From Chitinimonas taiwanensis DSM 18899 (GTDB taxonomy: Bacteria > Pseudomonadota > Gammaproteobacteria > Burkholderiales > Chitinimonadaceae): DNA of 64,000 nt. Location of the stretch: NCBI RefSeq assembly GCF_900119825.1, contig NZ_FPKR01000007.1, forward strand, positions 162,333 to 226,332. Direction: 5' to 3'. A program made the position numbers and the translations under genes. How positions within the stretch are numbered: position 1 is the first letter of the stretch; the number at the start of each line of letters is the position of its first letter. The notes under the pieces are model-generated. The model saw nothing but the letters and a program-made list of their open reading frames with translations, searched no databases and was not told where the DNA came from. Shown one piece after another: positions 35,144-44,402 of this stretch.

Positions 35144-36274
35144 GTGGCGGTAACACCGACCGAAGTCGCAAACGGCGACAGCAAGCACAAGCATTATCTG
35201 GAGATCAAGGGCGTTACCAAGAAGTTCGGTGACTTCTATGCGGTCGATGATGTAGACCTGATCATTCCCAAGAATGAAATCTTCGCCCTGTTGGGCAGCT
35301 CGGGTTCGGGCAAATCCACTCTGCTGCGCATGCTGGCCGGCATGGAAACGCCGACCGAGGGCCGCATCATCCTGGACGGACAGGACATCACCGATCTGCA
35401 GCCCTATGTGCGCCCGGTGAACATGATGTTCCAGAGCTATGCGCTGTTCCCGCATATGACGGTCGAGCAGAACATTGCCTTCGGCCTCAAGCAGGACAAG
35501 CTGCCCAAGGATGAGATTGCCGAACGGGTCGGCAAGATGCTCGACCTGGTGCAGATGCGCAAATACGCGCAGCGCAAGCCGCATCAGCTGTCCGGTGGTC
35601 AGCAGCAGCGCGTGGCCCTGGCGCGCTCGCTGGCCAAGCGTCCCAAGCTCCTGCTGCTGGACGAGCCGCTTGGCGCGCTGGACAAGAAGCTGCGTGTGCA
35701 GACTCAGTTCGAGCTGGTCAATGTGATCGAAACCGTGGGCGTGACTTGCATCATGGTTACCCATGATCAGGAAGAGGCGATGACCATGGCCAGCCGTATC
35801 GCCATCATGAGCGAAGGCAAGCTCATGCAGGTGGGCGGCCCGCGCGAGATCTACGAATACCCGAACTGCCGCTTTACCGCCGAGTTCATCGGCTCGACCA
35901 ATATCTTCGAAGGCCGCCTAGTGGTGGACGAGCCCGATCATATCGTGATCGAGAGCCCGGAGCTGGGGCGCGGTATCTATGTCGACCACGGCGTGACCGG
36001 CCCCAAGGGCATGAATGTCTGGTACTCGATCCGCCCGGAAGACATGACGCTATGCCGGGCGCAGCCGGATGAGAAATACAACTGGGTGGGCGGCAAGGTG
36101 CACGATATCGCCTATCTGGGCTCGCACTCGGTCTACCACATCAAGCTCGCCTCGGGCCGGGTGGTGATCGTGAACGTGCCGACCAGCCACTGGGGCAGCG
36201 AGAAGCCGGCAACCTGGGGCGATGAGATCGCGGTCAAATGGCGCAATGACGCCGGCGTGGTGCTGACATCATGA
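35144..36274 (+). CDS. potG: Polyamine ABC transporter ATP-binding protein (PotG/SpuF-like)
   Basis: A 376-residue import ATPase with Walker A GSSGSGKST, signature LSGGQQQRVALARSL, Walker B LLLLDEPLGALD, the H-loop in MVTHDQEEA and a C-terminal TOBE-like domain. It starts with GTG at 35144, with GGAG 9 nt upstream; no ATG is better placed. Its stop overlaps the potH start by 4 nt. It powers putrescine or spermidine uptake with PotF, PotH and PotI. Confidence 0.95.
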   Translation: MAVTPTEVANGDSKHKHYLEIKGVTKKFGDFYAVDDVDLIIPKNEIFALLGSSGSGKSTLLRMLAGMETPTEGRIILDGQDITDLQPYVRPVNMMFQSYALFPHMTVEQNIAFGLKQDKLPKDEIAERVGKMLDLVQMRKYAQRKPHQLSGGQQQRVALARSLAKRPKLLLLDEPLGALDKKLRVQTQFELVNVIETVGVTCIMVTHDQEEAMTMASRIAIMSEGKLMQVGGPREIYEYPNCRFTAEFIGSTNIFEGRLVVDEPDHIVIESPELGRGIYVDHGVTGPKGMNVWYSIRPEDMTLCRAQPDEKYNWVGGKVHDIAYLGSHSVYHIKLASGRVVIVNVPTSHWGSEKPATWGDEIAVKWRNDAGVVLTS

Positions 36275-37218
36275 AAAAATGGCTGAGTAAATTCCTGCCC
36301 GGGGGGCGTAGCGGCGTGATCGCTGTGCCCTATCTGTGGCTGCTGTTTTTCTTCGTGCTGCCGTTTTTCTTCGTGCTCAAGATCAGCTTTGCCGAGCCCG
36401 ATATCTCGCAGCCACCCTACACGCCCTTGATGACGCATGAGGACAGCAAGACCACCATCACGCTGAACACCAGCAAGTACACGACCATTCTCGACGAGGT
36501 GAAGTCCTTTGGCACCACGTCCTGGTCCGAGGCGGCCGAGCAAAGCCAGTATGTGATCGCTTACTGGAATGCCATCAAGCTGGCCTTCTTCACCATGGTG
36601 TTCACCCTGCTGATCGGCTATCCGCTTGCCTACAATATCGCGCGCGCCAGCGAGGCGACACGCAACACGCTGCTGATGCTGGTGATGATCCCGTTCTGGA
36701 CCTCCTTCCTGCTGCGCGTGTATGCGTGGATAGGCATCCTAAAGGACAATGGCATCATCAATAATCTGCTGCTCGGCATGGGCCTGATCGATGCGCCGCT
36801 GCAGATGCTGTACACGCCGTTCTCGGTGCTGATCGGCATGGTCTACAACTATCTGCCCTTCATGATCCTGCCGCTGTACGCGCACCTGACCAAGCTGGAT
36901 AGCCGCTTATTCGAGGCAGCGGCCGACCTCGGTGCCAGCAAGTGGACCACCTTCTTCCAGATCACCCTGCCGCTGTCCAAGGCCGGCATCATCGCCGGAT
37001 GCATGATGGTGTTCATTCCGGCGGTGGGCGAATACGTGATCCCGGCCCTGCTCGGTGGTGGCGATGTGGTGTTCATCGGCAACAAGCTGATGGATGACTT
37101 CGGCCCGAATCTGGATTGGCCGCAGGCATCAGCGGTGGCCGTGGTGATGCTGGCGCTGCTGATCGCGCCCATCGTCTGGTTCCAACGCTTTGAACAGAAA
37201 CAACAGGAGGCCGCATGA
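36271..37218 (+). CDS. potH: Polyamine ABC transporter permease PotH/SpuG-like
   Basis: A 315-residue inner-membrane permease with six predicted helices. After helix 1 there is a periplasmic loop of about 70 residues. The EAA-type coupling loop reads EAAADLGASKWTTFFQITLPLSKAG's core (Leu-Gly-Ala near residue 215). The start overlaps potG by ATGA, and the stop overlaps potI by ATGA, so the three are translationally coupled. It pairs with PotI to form the channel. Confidence 0.95.
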   Translation: MKKWLSKFLPGGRSGVIAVPYLWLLFFFVLPFFFVLKISFAEPDISQPPYTPLMTHEDSKTTITLNTSKYTTILDEVKSFGTTSWSEAAEQSQYVIAYWNAIKLAFFTMVFTLLIGYPLAYNIARASEATRNTLLMLVMIPFWTSFLLRVYAWIGILKDNGIINNLLLGMGLIDAPLQMLYTPFSVLIGMVYNYLPFMILPLYAHLTKLDSRLFEAAADLGASKWTTFFQITLPLSKAGIIAGCMMVFIPAVGEYVIPALLGGGDVVFIGNKLMDDFGPNLDWPQASAVAVVMLALLIAPIVWFQRFEQKQQEAA

Positions 37219-38102
37219 ACAAGATGCCGCTATCCAATCGCCTTTTCATGCTGCTGGGCTTCTTCTTCCTGTATGCGCCCATCCTCAGCCTGGTCATCTT
37301 CTCCTTCAACGAGTCGCGCCTGGTCACGGTGTGGGGCGGTTTCTCGCTCAAGTGGTATGGCGAGATGTTCCGCAATGACAGCCTCCTGAGTGCTGCCGGG
37401 CTGAGCTTCAAGATCGCCTTCCTGGCCGCTACCCTAGCGGTGGTGCTGGGTACGGTGGCGGGCTTCGTGCTGGCACGCTTCGGACGCTTCAAGGGCAAGT
37501 CGCTGTTCGCTGGCCTGACCACGGCACCGATGGTCATGCCGGAGGTGATCGTCGGCCTGTCCATGCTGCTGCTCTTCGTGTCGCTGCAGTCCAGCCTCGG
37601 CTGCTCGGTGGAAGACCCGCAGGGCCTGGTCGGCCGCCTTGGCTGCTGGGCCTTTGGCGAGCGCGGCATGATCACCATCTGGATAGGCCACACCACGCTG
37701 TGCATGGCGTATGTGGCGGTGCTGGTGCAGTCGCGCCTGAAGGAGCTCGACCGCTCGCTGGAAGATGCCGCCATGGACCTTGGCTGCCATCCGTTCAAGG
37801 TGTTCTTCGTCATCACCATCCCGGTGATTGCGCCGGCCCTGGTGTCGGGCTGGCTGCTCAGCTTCACTCTGTCGCTGGACGACTATGTGCTGACCGCCTT
37901 CCTGTCCGGCCCCGGCTCCACCACCATGCCGCAGTGGATCTTCTCCTCGGTGCGCATCGGCCCGACGCCGGAGGTGAATGCCCTGGCCACGGTGATCATC
38001 GTGGTGGTCACGGTCTTCGTGGTGATCTCCAACCGCCTGATGCTGTCCGCCCAGGCTCGCCGCGACAAGGCCATGCAGGCGGCCTTTGCCGGCAAGCACT
38101 GA
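37215..38102 (+). CDS. potI: Polyamine ABC transporter permease PotI/SpuH-like
   Basis: A 295-residue permease with six predicted helices. It has the N-terminal signature APILSLVIFSFNESRLVTVW and the coupling loop LEDAAMDLGCHPFKVFFVI. AGGAGG precedes the ATG, which overlaps the potH stop. It is the last gene of the spu set, followed by a strong bidirectional terminator. Confidence 0.95.
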   Translation: MNKMPLSNRLFMLLGFFFLYAPILSLVIFSFNESRLVTVWGGFSLKWYGEMFRNDSLLSAAGLSFKIAFLAATLAVVLGTVAGFVLARFGRFKGKSLFAGLTTAPMVMPEVIVGLSMLLLFVSLQSSLGCSVEDPQGLVGRLGCWAFGERGMITIWIGHTTLCMAYVAVLVQSRLKELDRSLEDAAMDLGCHPFKVFFVITIPVIAPALVSGWLLSFTLSLDDYVLTAFLSGPGSTTMPQWIFSSVRIGPTPEVNALATVIIVVVTVFVVISNRLMLSAQARRDKAMQAAFAGKH

Positions 38103-38118
38103 TCGGGTGAGCGGCAAC

Positions 38119-38148
38119 AAAAAAGGCGTCCCTAGGGACGCCTTTTTT
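38119..38148. terminator. Bidirectional terminator between potI and thrC
   Basis: A perfect 30-nt palindrome: six A, GGCGTCCCT, its complement and six T. It serves both convergent transcripts and ends the polyamine operon. Confidence 0.93.
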
Positions 38149-38162
38149 GCTGTGGGCCGCGC

Positions 38163-39575
38163 TTAGTTCAGCGCATCCACTACATAGCGCTTCACTGCCT
38201 CCACATCATTGGGCAGTACCTCGCTACGCTGGGGCAGGCTTTCCAAATTGGCGAGCGCGGCGGGGCGCGGTGGGGTCTCGTTCAGCGCCTCCAGGATGGT
38301 GGCCTCGAACTTGGCCGGCAGCGCGGTTTCCAGCGTCACCATCGGCACGCCGGGGCGGCGTGCTTCCAGCGCCACCTTCACGCCATCGGCCGTGTGCGGG
38401 TCGAGTACCACATTCCACTTGGCCTTGGCGGCACGGATGGTGGCGATGCGGTCGGCATGGGTGCTCTTGCCCGAGCTGAAACCGAACTCGCCCACCATGC
38501 GCGCGAAGAACGGCGTCTTGCCCAGGTCGAAGCCACCGGTGCTATCGACGTCGCGCCACAGTCCGGCCAGCGCTGCGCTGTCGCGCTCAATCAGATCGAA
38601 CACGAAGCGCTCGAGATTGGAAGCCTTGGAGATATCCATCGAGGGGCTGGAGGTTGCATGCGTGTCCTTGGACGCGCGCACCGTGTAGCGACCGGTGCGG
38701 AAGAACTCATCCAGCACATCGTTTTCATTGGTGGCGACTACCAGCTTGCCCACCGGCAGACCCATCTGGCGGGCGATATGGCCAGCGCAGATATTGCCGA
38801 AATTGCCCGAGGGCACCACGAAATCGACCTCGTCGCCAATCTGGCCCGCCACCTGCAGATAGGCGCGGAAGTAGTACACGACCTGGGCCACGATGCGGCC
38901 CCAGTTGATCGAATTGACCGCGCTGACCTTGTACTTCTGCTTGAAGGCCGCGTCGTTATTGATGGCCTTCACGATGTCCTGGCAGTCGTCGAAGGTGCCT
39001 TCCACGGCGATATTGTGGATATTGGCGTCCTGCAGGCTGAACATCTGCGCGCGTTGGAAGGGGCTCATGCGGCCATGCGGGCTGAGCATGAACACATTGA
39101 CGCCCTTCTTGCTGCGCATCGCGTACTCGGCTGCCGAGCCGGTATCGCCCGAGGTGGCGCCGATGATATTGACCGCCTCGCCGCGCTGCGCCAGCACATA
39201 TTCAAACAACTGGCCTAGCAGCTGCATGGCAATGTCCTTGAAGGCCAGGGTCGGGCCATTGGACAGGTGCAGCAGATGCAGGCCGCTTTCCAGTTCGGTC
39301 AGCGGGGTGATGTCCGGCGTGCCGAAAGCCTGCTCGGTATAGGCTGCTTCGACCAGGCGGCGTACATCCTCGGCTGGAATATCGGTGGCAAAGCGCGACA
39401 CGATCTCGAAGGCCAGCTGCGAGTAGCTGAGCGTGCGCCAGCTTTGCAGCGTGGCCTTATCGATCTGCGGGTAGACATCCGGTACGACCAGGCCGCCATC
39501 GGGCGCCAGACCACCGAGCAGGATATCGCTGAAGCCTTGCGCGGCCATGCCGCCGCGTGTGCTGATGTAATTCAT
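38163..39575 (-). CDS. thrC: Threonine synthase
   Basis: A 470-residue PLP enzyme of the long threonine-synthase class, converting O-phosphohomoserine to threonine. It begins MNYISTRGG, the family signature. Lys113 in NGPTLAFKDIAMQLLG is the Schiff-base residue, and ATSGDTGSAAEYA is the phosphate-binding site. It is the final gene of a minus-strand group with hom, from which it is separated by an unrelated gene. The Shine-Dalgarno before ATG 39575 is weak. A strong terminator follows. Confidence 0.96.
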   Translation of the reverse strand: MNYISTRGGMAAQGFSDILLGGLAPDGGLVVPDVYPQIDKATLQSWRTLSYSQLAFEIVSRFATDIPAEDVRRLVEAAYTEQAFGTPDITPLTELESGLHLLHLSNGPTLAFKDIAMQLLGQLFEYVLAQRGEAVNIIGATSGDTGSAAEYAMRSKKGVNVFMLSPHGRMSPFQRAQMFSLQDANIHNIAVEGTFDDCQDIVKAINNDAAFKQKYKVSAVNSINWGRIVAQVVYYFRAYLQVAGQIGDEVDFVVPSGNFGNICAGHIARQMGLPVGKLVVATNENDVLDEFFRTGRYTVRASKDTHATSSPSMDISKASNLERFVFDLIERDSAALAGLWRDVDSTGGFDLGKTPFFARMVGEFGFSSGKSTHADRIATIRAAKAKWNVVLDPHTADGVKVALEARRPGVPMVTLETALPAKFEATILEALNETPPRPAALANLESLPQRSEVLPNDVEAVKRYVVDALN

Positions 39576-39618
39576 AGTGGTAGGTCCACGAGCAAGCGCG
39601 CGTCTATGGCGAACTGGC

Positions 39619-40788
39619 TCAATACTGGTTCAGATTATTGATGACTGGAAAGGGCGTCGGCTGGCTAAGGCGCTTCGCTTCTTCCATCAATTGCTTTGCA
39701 TCGAATTGTGCGAGTTCGTCGTCGCTGAGTGGCTTACGACCCTTGTCCACATAGGCTTTGAGCAGCGCGCGGCAGTAGGAAGGCGACTTGCCTTGCCCAC
39801 TCTTGTGCCAAGCCCCTGGTGTGAGTTCATAGCCGAGCACACTGAACTGCTGATCCATGGTTTTTAAGTCCAAGGCGCGGCAGGCGAACGACGCATAGGC
39901 AGTTCGGTTCCAGCTGGACGGGTACAGCGTCACCAAGCTATCGAAACTGGCCTTTAAACGTTTCCAGTCAGATTTCCGCCAGTCGACCAGGGTTGTGGAG
40001 TCGTTGTCGAGTGAGGGGCCAAGACTCCAGTAAATCCTGGCGTAAAGCGTAGGCCCTTCGGCGTTTGGATTTCGCTTTACCGCCTCCTGGGCCAAGCGCC
40101 GTATGGTCGCCAGCGAGCCGCCCCACTTGGGCTGCAGTGTGATGGCCGCACTAAAATACAGCTCGTGGTAGTCGGGAAATCGCGCCATGCCCTCATTCAG
40201 TGTCTGAACAAACAGTGCTTCGTCGCCGTTGAGGCGCAGTACATCCAGCATGGCGGTATACCAATGCGGATCTCCAGCAGCTCTTTCTTTAACCGAAAGC
40301 AGTACTTGTTTGGCCTGATCAGTCAGCAAGAAGATGGCCGGCCAGTTCTCCTTTGGCACATGTGCAACAAAGGTGCCGCCACGCAGTTCCCACGCTTGCT
40401 CCAGGTAGAGCCGTGCCAAGCGTATGGGCGGCATGGTCGAGTCTGGATCTGCCTGTTGCCACTCAAGCGTATCGGCAACCAGTTTTTCCCACACCGCCAC
40501 AGGCAGATCGCGGCCGCGCGGCCTGCCAAACTGGGCAATGCCATTATTGAATGGCGCCAACAGCCAAACGCCACTCTCACTGCGCCGCTTCTGCTGTATC
40601 AGGTCCTGTTGCAGCCGATTCAGTCCCGCATAGTCTTTATCGCGCCAAAGCTGGAAGGCTTCATTGACGACGGCCTGCCGTTGTTCATGCTCGCTCGGAT
40701 TGGCGGCCTGGCCACTGCTTGCCAGTAGTGCCAGCAAGCAGAACTGGCCAAAGCGCCAACGTAGGGACTTGTGGTCAGACACGGCCAT
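39619..40788 (-). CDS. Exported protein of unknown function, possibly DUF4034-like
   Basis: A 389-residue protein. The N-terminus has a basic start and a hydrophobic stretch (FGQFCLLALLASSGQA) that reads as a signal peptide. The rest is helical with many Trp and Tyr, reminiscent of DUF4034 or tetratricopeptide-like proteins (FQLWRDKDYAGLNRLQQDL; YPSSWNRTAYASFACRALD). No catalytic motif is recognised. It starts 6 nt after hom and ends 43 nt before thrC, interrupting a pair usually adjacent. Its GC is somewhat below its neighbours. It may be a transferred insertion. Confidence 0.75.
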   Translation of the reverse strand: MAVSDHKSLRWRFGQFCLLALLASSGQAANPSEHEQRQAVVNEAFQLWRDKDYAGLNRLQQDLIQQKRRSESGVWLLAPFNNGIAQFGRPRGRDLPVAVWEKLVADTLEWQQADPDSTMPPIRLARLYLEQAWELRGGTFVAHVPKENWPAIFLLTDQAKQVLLSVKERAAGDPHWYTAMLDVLRLNGDEALFVQTLNEGMARFPDYHELYFSAAITLQPKWGGSLATIRRLAQEAVKRNPNAEGPTLYARIYWSLGPSLDNDSTTLVDWRKSDWKRLKASFDSLVTLYPSSWNRTAYASFACRALDLKTMDQQFSVLGYELTPGAWHKSGQGKSPSYCRALLKAYVDKGRKPLSDDELAQFDAKQLMEEAKRLSQPTPFPVINNLNQY

Positions 40789-40793
40789 CTACG

Positions 40794-42119
40794 TTAGCGA
40801 TCCAGGTTTTCCAAGCGCAGCTTGGTGATGCGACCAGCAATGGTCTCCAGCGCTTCGATGCGGGCGATGGCGGCGTCCACGCTGCGCTCGATGGCGACAT
40901 GGGTGAGGATCACGATATCGACGATCTTTTCCCCCTCGGCCGGCTCCTTCTGCATCATCGCGTCGATGGAGATGCCGGCATCGGCCAGGATGCGTGTCAC
41001 ATCGGCCATCACGCCGGGCTGGTCGTGCGCCTGCAGGCGCAGGTAGTAGCAGGTCTCCACCTCGGCAATCGGCAGAATGGGCAGATCGGCCAGGCGGTCG
41101 GGCTGGAAGGCCAGATGCGGCACGCGGTGCTCGGGGTCGGCGGTCAAGAGGCGGGTTACGTCGACCAGATCGGCCACCACGGCCGAGGCGGTCGGTTCGG
41201 AGCCGGCGCCACGACCCGAGTACAGGGTCTGGCCAACGGCGTCGCCTTGTACCACCACGGCGTTCATCACGCCGTCCACATTGGCGATGATGCGCTTGGC
41301 CGGAATCAGCGTTGGGTGTACGCGCAGCTCAATGCCATTTGCGCGCCGCTTGGCGATGCCAAGCAGCTTGATGCGGTAGCCGAGTTCCTCGGCATAGGCG
41401 ATGTCCTCGCGCGTGAGCTTGCTGATGCCTTCCAGATAGGCTTTGTCGAATTGCATCGGAATGCCGAAGGCAATCGCGGCCAGGATGGTCAGCTTATGCG
41501 CCGCGTCGTGGCCCTCGATATCGAAGGTCGGGTCGGCCTCGGCATAGCCGAGCTTCTGTGCTTCGGCCAGCACATCGGCAAAGGCAGCACCCTTGTCGCG
41601 CATCTCGGTCAGGATGAAGTTGGACGTGCCGTTGATGATGCCGGCCAGCCATTCGATACGGTTGGCGGTCAGGCCTTCGCGCAGCGCCTTGATGATGGGA
41701 ATGCCGCCAGCCACCGCCGCTTCGAACATCACCATCACGCCGGCTTGCTGGGCGGCGGCGAAGATTTCGTTGCCATGGATGGCCAAGAGGGCCTTGTTGG
41801 CGGTGACCACATGCTTGCCATTAGCAATCGCACGCAGTACCAGGTCCTTGGCCAAGGTGGTACCACCGATCAGCTCGCAGACGATATTGATGTCCGGGTC
41901 ATCCACCACGGCCTGCATATCGTTGCCGAAAGCCAGGCCTTCGGTGACGGCCAACGGCGCGGCGGCGCGGGCCTTGTCGATATTGCGTACGGCGACACGT
42001 TTCACTTCGATGGCGCGGCCGGCGCGGCGGCCGATTTCCTCGGCATTTCGGGCGAGCACCTTGGCCACGCCCGAGCCGACCGTGCCGAAGCCCAATAAGC
42101 CAACTTGAATGGGTTTCAT
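40794..42119 (-). CDS. hom: Homoserine dehydrogenase
   Basis: A 441-residue enzyme reducing aspartate semialdehyde to homoserine. It has the NAD(P)-binding GLLGFGTVGSGV at residues 8-19, the catalytic region NGTSNFILTEM and EADPTFDIEGHDAAHKL, and a C-terminal ACT domain from about residue 355 (YYLRLQAHDQPGVMADVTRI) for threonine feedback. I chose ATG 42119 since the nucleotide-binding fold starts there; it overlaps the upstream GNAT stop by 4 nt (ATGA). Confidence 0.96.
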   Translation of the reverse strand: MKPIQVGLLGFGTVGSGVAKVLARNAEEIGRRAGRAIEVKRVAVRNIDKARAAAPLAVTEGLAFGNDMQAVVDDPDINIVCELIGGTTLAKDLVLRAIANGKHVVTANKALLAIHGNEIFAAAQQAGVMVMFEAAVAGGIPIIKALREGLTANRIEWLAGIINGTSNFILTEMRDKGAAFADVLAEAQKLGYAEADPTFDIEGHDAAHKLTILAAIAFGIPMQFDKAYLEGISKLTREDIAYAEELGYRIKLLGIAKRRANGIELRVHPTLIPAKRIIANVDGVMNAVVVQGDAVGQTLYSGRGAGSEPTASAVVADLVDVTRLLTADPEHRVPHLAFQPDRLADLPILPIAEVETCYYLRLQAHDQPGVMADVTRILADAGISIDAMMQKEPAEGEKIVDIVILTHVAIERSVDAAIARIEALETIAGRITKLRLENLDR

Positions 42120-42568
42120 GCGGTTTTGCCTTGCAAGGGTTTTTTGAAATTGAACGATGCGATGGTCAGCCCCTCGCGGTGATAGAAGCGATGCGCGTCT
42201 ATCCGCTGGGTGCCGGAATCCAGCATGAAGTTTGTCGCGCCGCAGCGGATGGCTTCCTGTTGAAGCCAGTCGAGCAGGCATTTGCCAACGCCTTGTGAGC
42301 GTTGCTGGGAGGTGGTCACCAAGTCGTCCACGTAGAACTTGGTGCCGGAGAAGGTATCGCGATAGTGCCGGAAAACCGCCAGGCCGAGAATCGCCTCACC
42401 GTTGTGGGCGATCACCATCTGGCCGCCATCGGCGAAGATGCCGCGCATTTGTGCGGGGTAGTCTGCCGCCAGCTGCGGGCGCAGCTCGCGGTGGATGGCC
42501 TCCGCCCGCAGCAGCCAATCGGGTTCTATCAGTTCATGGGCAGCATTGTTCAGGCGGAGGAGGTGCAT
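42116..42568 (-). CDS. GNAT N-acetyltransferase between alaA and hom
   Basis: A 150-residue single-domain GNAT enzyme. The acetyl-CoA loop is QRSQGVGKCLLDWLQQEA and the C-terminal motif AHRFYHREGLTI. It starts 3 nt after the alaA stop and overlaps hom by 4 nt, so it is tightly embedded in the amino-acid operon. The substrate is unknown; an amino acid or polyamine is possible given its neighbours, but this is a guess. Confidence 0.88.
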   Translation of the reverse strand: MHLLRLNNAAHELIEPDWLLRAEAIHRELRPQLAADYPAQMRGIFADGGQMVIAHNGEAILGLAVFRHYRDTFSGTKFYVDDLVTTSQQRSQGVGKCLLDWLQQEAIRCGATNFMLDSGTQRIDAHRFYHREGLTIASFNFKKPLQGKTA

Positions 42569-42571
42569 GGT

Positions 42572-43798
42572 TCAGCCAGCGTGACGTTTTCGATAATTGG
42601 CCAGGAAGCGTTCGAAGCGATCGAGCGCTTCGTTCAGCTCTTCCATATGCGGCAGGAAGACCACGCGCAGATGGTCGGGCGCATGCCAGTTGAAGCCGGT
42701 GCCCTGCACGAGCAGCACGCGCTCCTCCTCCAGCAGCTCAGTGATAAAGGCCTGATCGTCGACGATCGGGTAGACCTTGGGGTCGAGCTTGGGAAACAGA
42801 TACAAGGCGCCCTTGGGCTTCACGCAGCTCACGCCGGGGATCGCGTTCAGGCGTTCCCAGGCCAGATCACGCTGACGGGTCAGGCGGCCATTCGGGCCGA
42901 CCAGCTCATTGATGCTCTGGTAGCCGCCCAGCGCGGTCTGGATAGCATGCTGGCTGGGGACATTCGCGCACAAGCGCATCGAGGCGACGATGTTCAGGCC
43001 ATCGATATAGTCCTGCGCATGGCGCTTGTCGCCGCTCAATATCATCCAGCCGGCGCGATAGCCGCAGGCGCGGTAGTTCTTGGACAGGCCGTTGAAGGTC
43101 ACGCAGAACACGTCCTCGGCCAGCGAGGCCAGGCTGGTGTGGGTGTGACCGTCGTAGAGCATCTTGTCGTAGATCTCGTCCGCGAACACGATCAGGCCGT
43201 GCTCGCGGGCAATCTGCAAAATGCCTTCCAGGATATGGTCGGGGTAGAGCGCACCAGTTGGGTTGTTCGGGTTGATGACCACGATGGCGCGGGTGTTCTC
43301 GGTGATCTTGGCGCGTATATCGGCCAGATCAGGCAGCCAGCCGTGCTCTTCCTCGCACAGATAATGGCGCGGCGTACCGCCGGACAGCGCGACGGCCGCC
43401 GTCCACAGTGGGTAGTCGGGCGCAGGTACCAAGACCTCGTCACCATTGTCGAGCAGGGCGTTCATGCTGAGCAGGATCAGCTCGGACACGCCATTACCGA
43501 TATAGATATCTTCGACCGAGACGCCCTTGATACCCTTTTGCTGGGCGTAGTGCATGACTGCCTTGCGGGCCGGGAAGATGCCCTTTGAATCGCCATAGCC
43601 GCCGGCATGCGGCAGATTGACGATCACGTCCTGGACGATCTCTTCCGGTGGCTCGAAACCGAATACCGCCAGATTGCCGATATTAAGCTTGATGATGCGC
43701 TGACCGTCGTCTTCCATCTGCTTCGCTCGCGCCAGAGCCGGTCCGCGGATTTCGTAACAGACCTTGTCGAGCTTTTGCGATTTTTTGACGGGGCGCAT
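42572..43798 (-). CDS. alaA: Glutamate-pyruvate (alanine) aminotransferase AlaA-like
   Basis: A 408-residue class-I PLP aminotransferase with Lys240 in NGLSKNYRACGYRAGW, the substrate and PLP contacts INPNNPTGALY and IYIGNGVSELI. The N-terminus (KSQKLDKVCYEIRGP) is characteristic of AlaA/YfbQ. In many betaproteobacteria this gene precedes hom and thrC, as here. It makes alanine from pyruvate with glutamate as donor. Confidence 0.94.
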   Translation of the reverse strand: MRPVKKSQKLDKVCYEIRGPALARAKQMEDDGQRIIKLNIGNLAVFGFEPPEEIVQDVIVNLPHAGGYGDSKGIFPARKAVMHYAQQKGIKGVSVEDIYIGNGVSELILLSMNALLDNGDEVLVPAPDYPLWTAAVALSGGTPRHYLCEEEHGWLPDLADIRAKITENTRAIVVINPNNPTGALYPDHILEGILQIAREHGLIVFADEIYDKMLYDGHTHTSLASLAEDVFCVTFNGLSKNYRACGYRAGWMILSGDKRHAQDYIDGLNIVASMRLCANVPSQHAIQTALGGYQSINELVGPNGRLTRQRDLAWERLNAIPGVSCVKPKGALYLFPKLDPKVYPIVDDQAFITELLEEERVLLVQGTGFNWHAPDHLRVVFLPHMEELNEALDRFERFLANYRKRHAG

Positions 43799-43937
43799 AC
43801 GGGCTTAATAAATAAGGGTGTTAAGGGGAGCGTTCGATAGTAGCAAAGTTTCTTGCGCTGCAATATTCGCTTTGCGCGCGGCGCTTATTCCCGAGCCGGG
43901 CGCTAAAATGGCGGCCGCAAACCAGCGGGTGAACACC

Positions 43938-44306
43938 ATGAAACTGCATGCCGACAAGCCTACTCATCTGAATGTCTTTACCGGTTACGACCGCGACTTT
44001 GTCAGCGTGAATCAACAGCGCCATAGCGGCAGCCTGCTGGTGCTGCCGACCAGCGTCGAGCCCTGGCGTCCCGCCAACTTTGCCGATCTGCAGGAGGCGG
44101 ACTTCGAAGCCTTGCTGGCCTTCCAGCCCGAGGTCGTGCTGCTGGGGACCGGCAGCCGCCTGCAGTTCCCCCATCCACGCCTGAGTCGCAGCCTGGCGCA
44201 GGCGCAAATCGGTGTGGATGCCATGGATATCTCGGCCCTATGCCGCACCTTCAATATCCTGGTGGCGGAGGACCGTCGCGTGCTGGCCGCCGTGCTGTTC
44301 GACTAG
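43938..44306 (+). CDS. Mth938-like domain protein (DUF498)
   Basis: A 122-residue protein with the Mth938 fold signature: VNQQRHSGSLLVLPTS, VVLLGTGSRLQFP and GVDAMDISALCRTFNILVAEDRRV. Members resemble the mitochondrial assembly factor NDUFAF3; the bacterial role is not settled. I chose ATG 43938, where conservation begins. It is divergent from alaA and ends 96 nt before pstS. Confidence 0.88.
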   Translation: MKLHADKPTHLNVFTGYDRDFVSVNQQRHSGSLLVLPTSVEPWRPANFADLQEADFEALLAFQPEVVLLGTGSRLQFPHPRLSRSLAQAQIGVDAMDISALCRTFNILVAEDRRVLAAVLFD

Positions 44307-44331
44307 CCGCGGACGGGGTGATTTAACCGAA

Positions 44332-44349
44332 CTGTCATCTGGCTGACAT
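44332..44349 (+). promoter_or_regulatory. Pho box upstream of pstS
   Basis: CTGTCATCTGGCTGACAT has two 7-bp PhoB half-sites spaced by 4 nt, with one change from CTGTCAT in the second. A further half-site-like TTGTCATC lies about 30 nt downstream, and CTGTCAT recurs at the start codon. PhoB-dependent induction in low phosphate is expected. Confidence 0.8.
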
Positions 44350-44402
44350 AAACGGCGCATATGCTGCGTCGCAACTTGTCATCAAAAAGCCATTGAACTG
44401 TC

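Noticed and set aside
38163..42119. Frameshifted or broken hom or thrC because of the gene between them
   Set aside because: Both enzymes are full length with intact motifs; the intervening gene is an insertion between complete genes.
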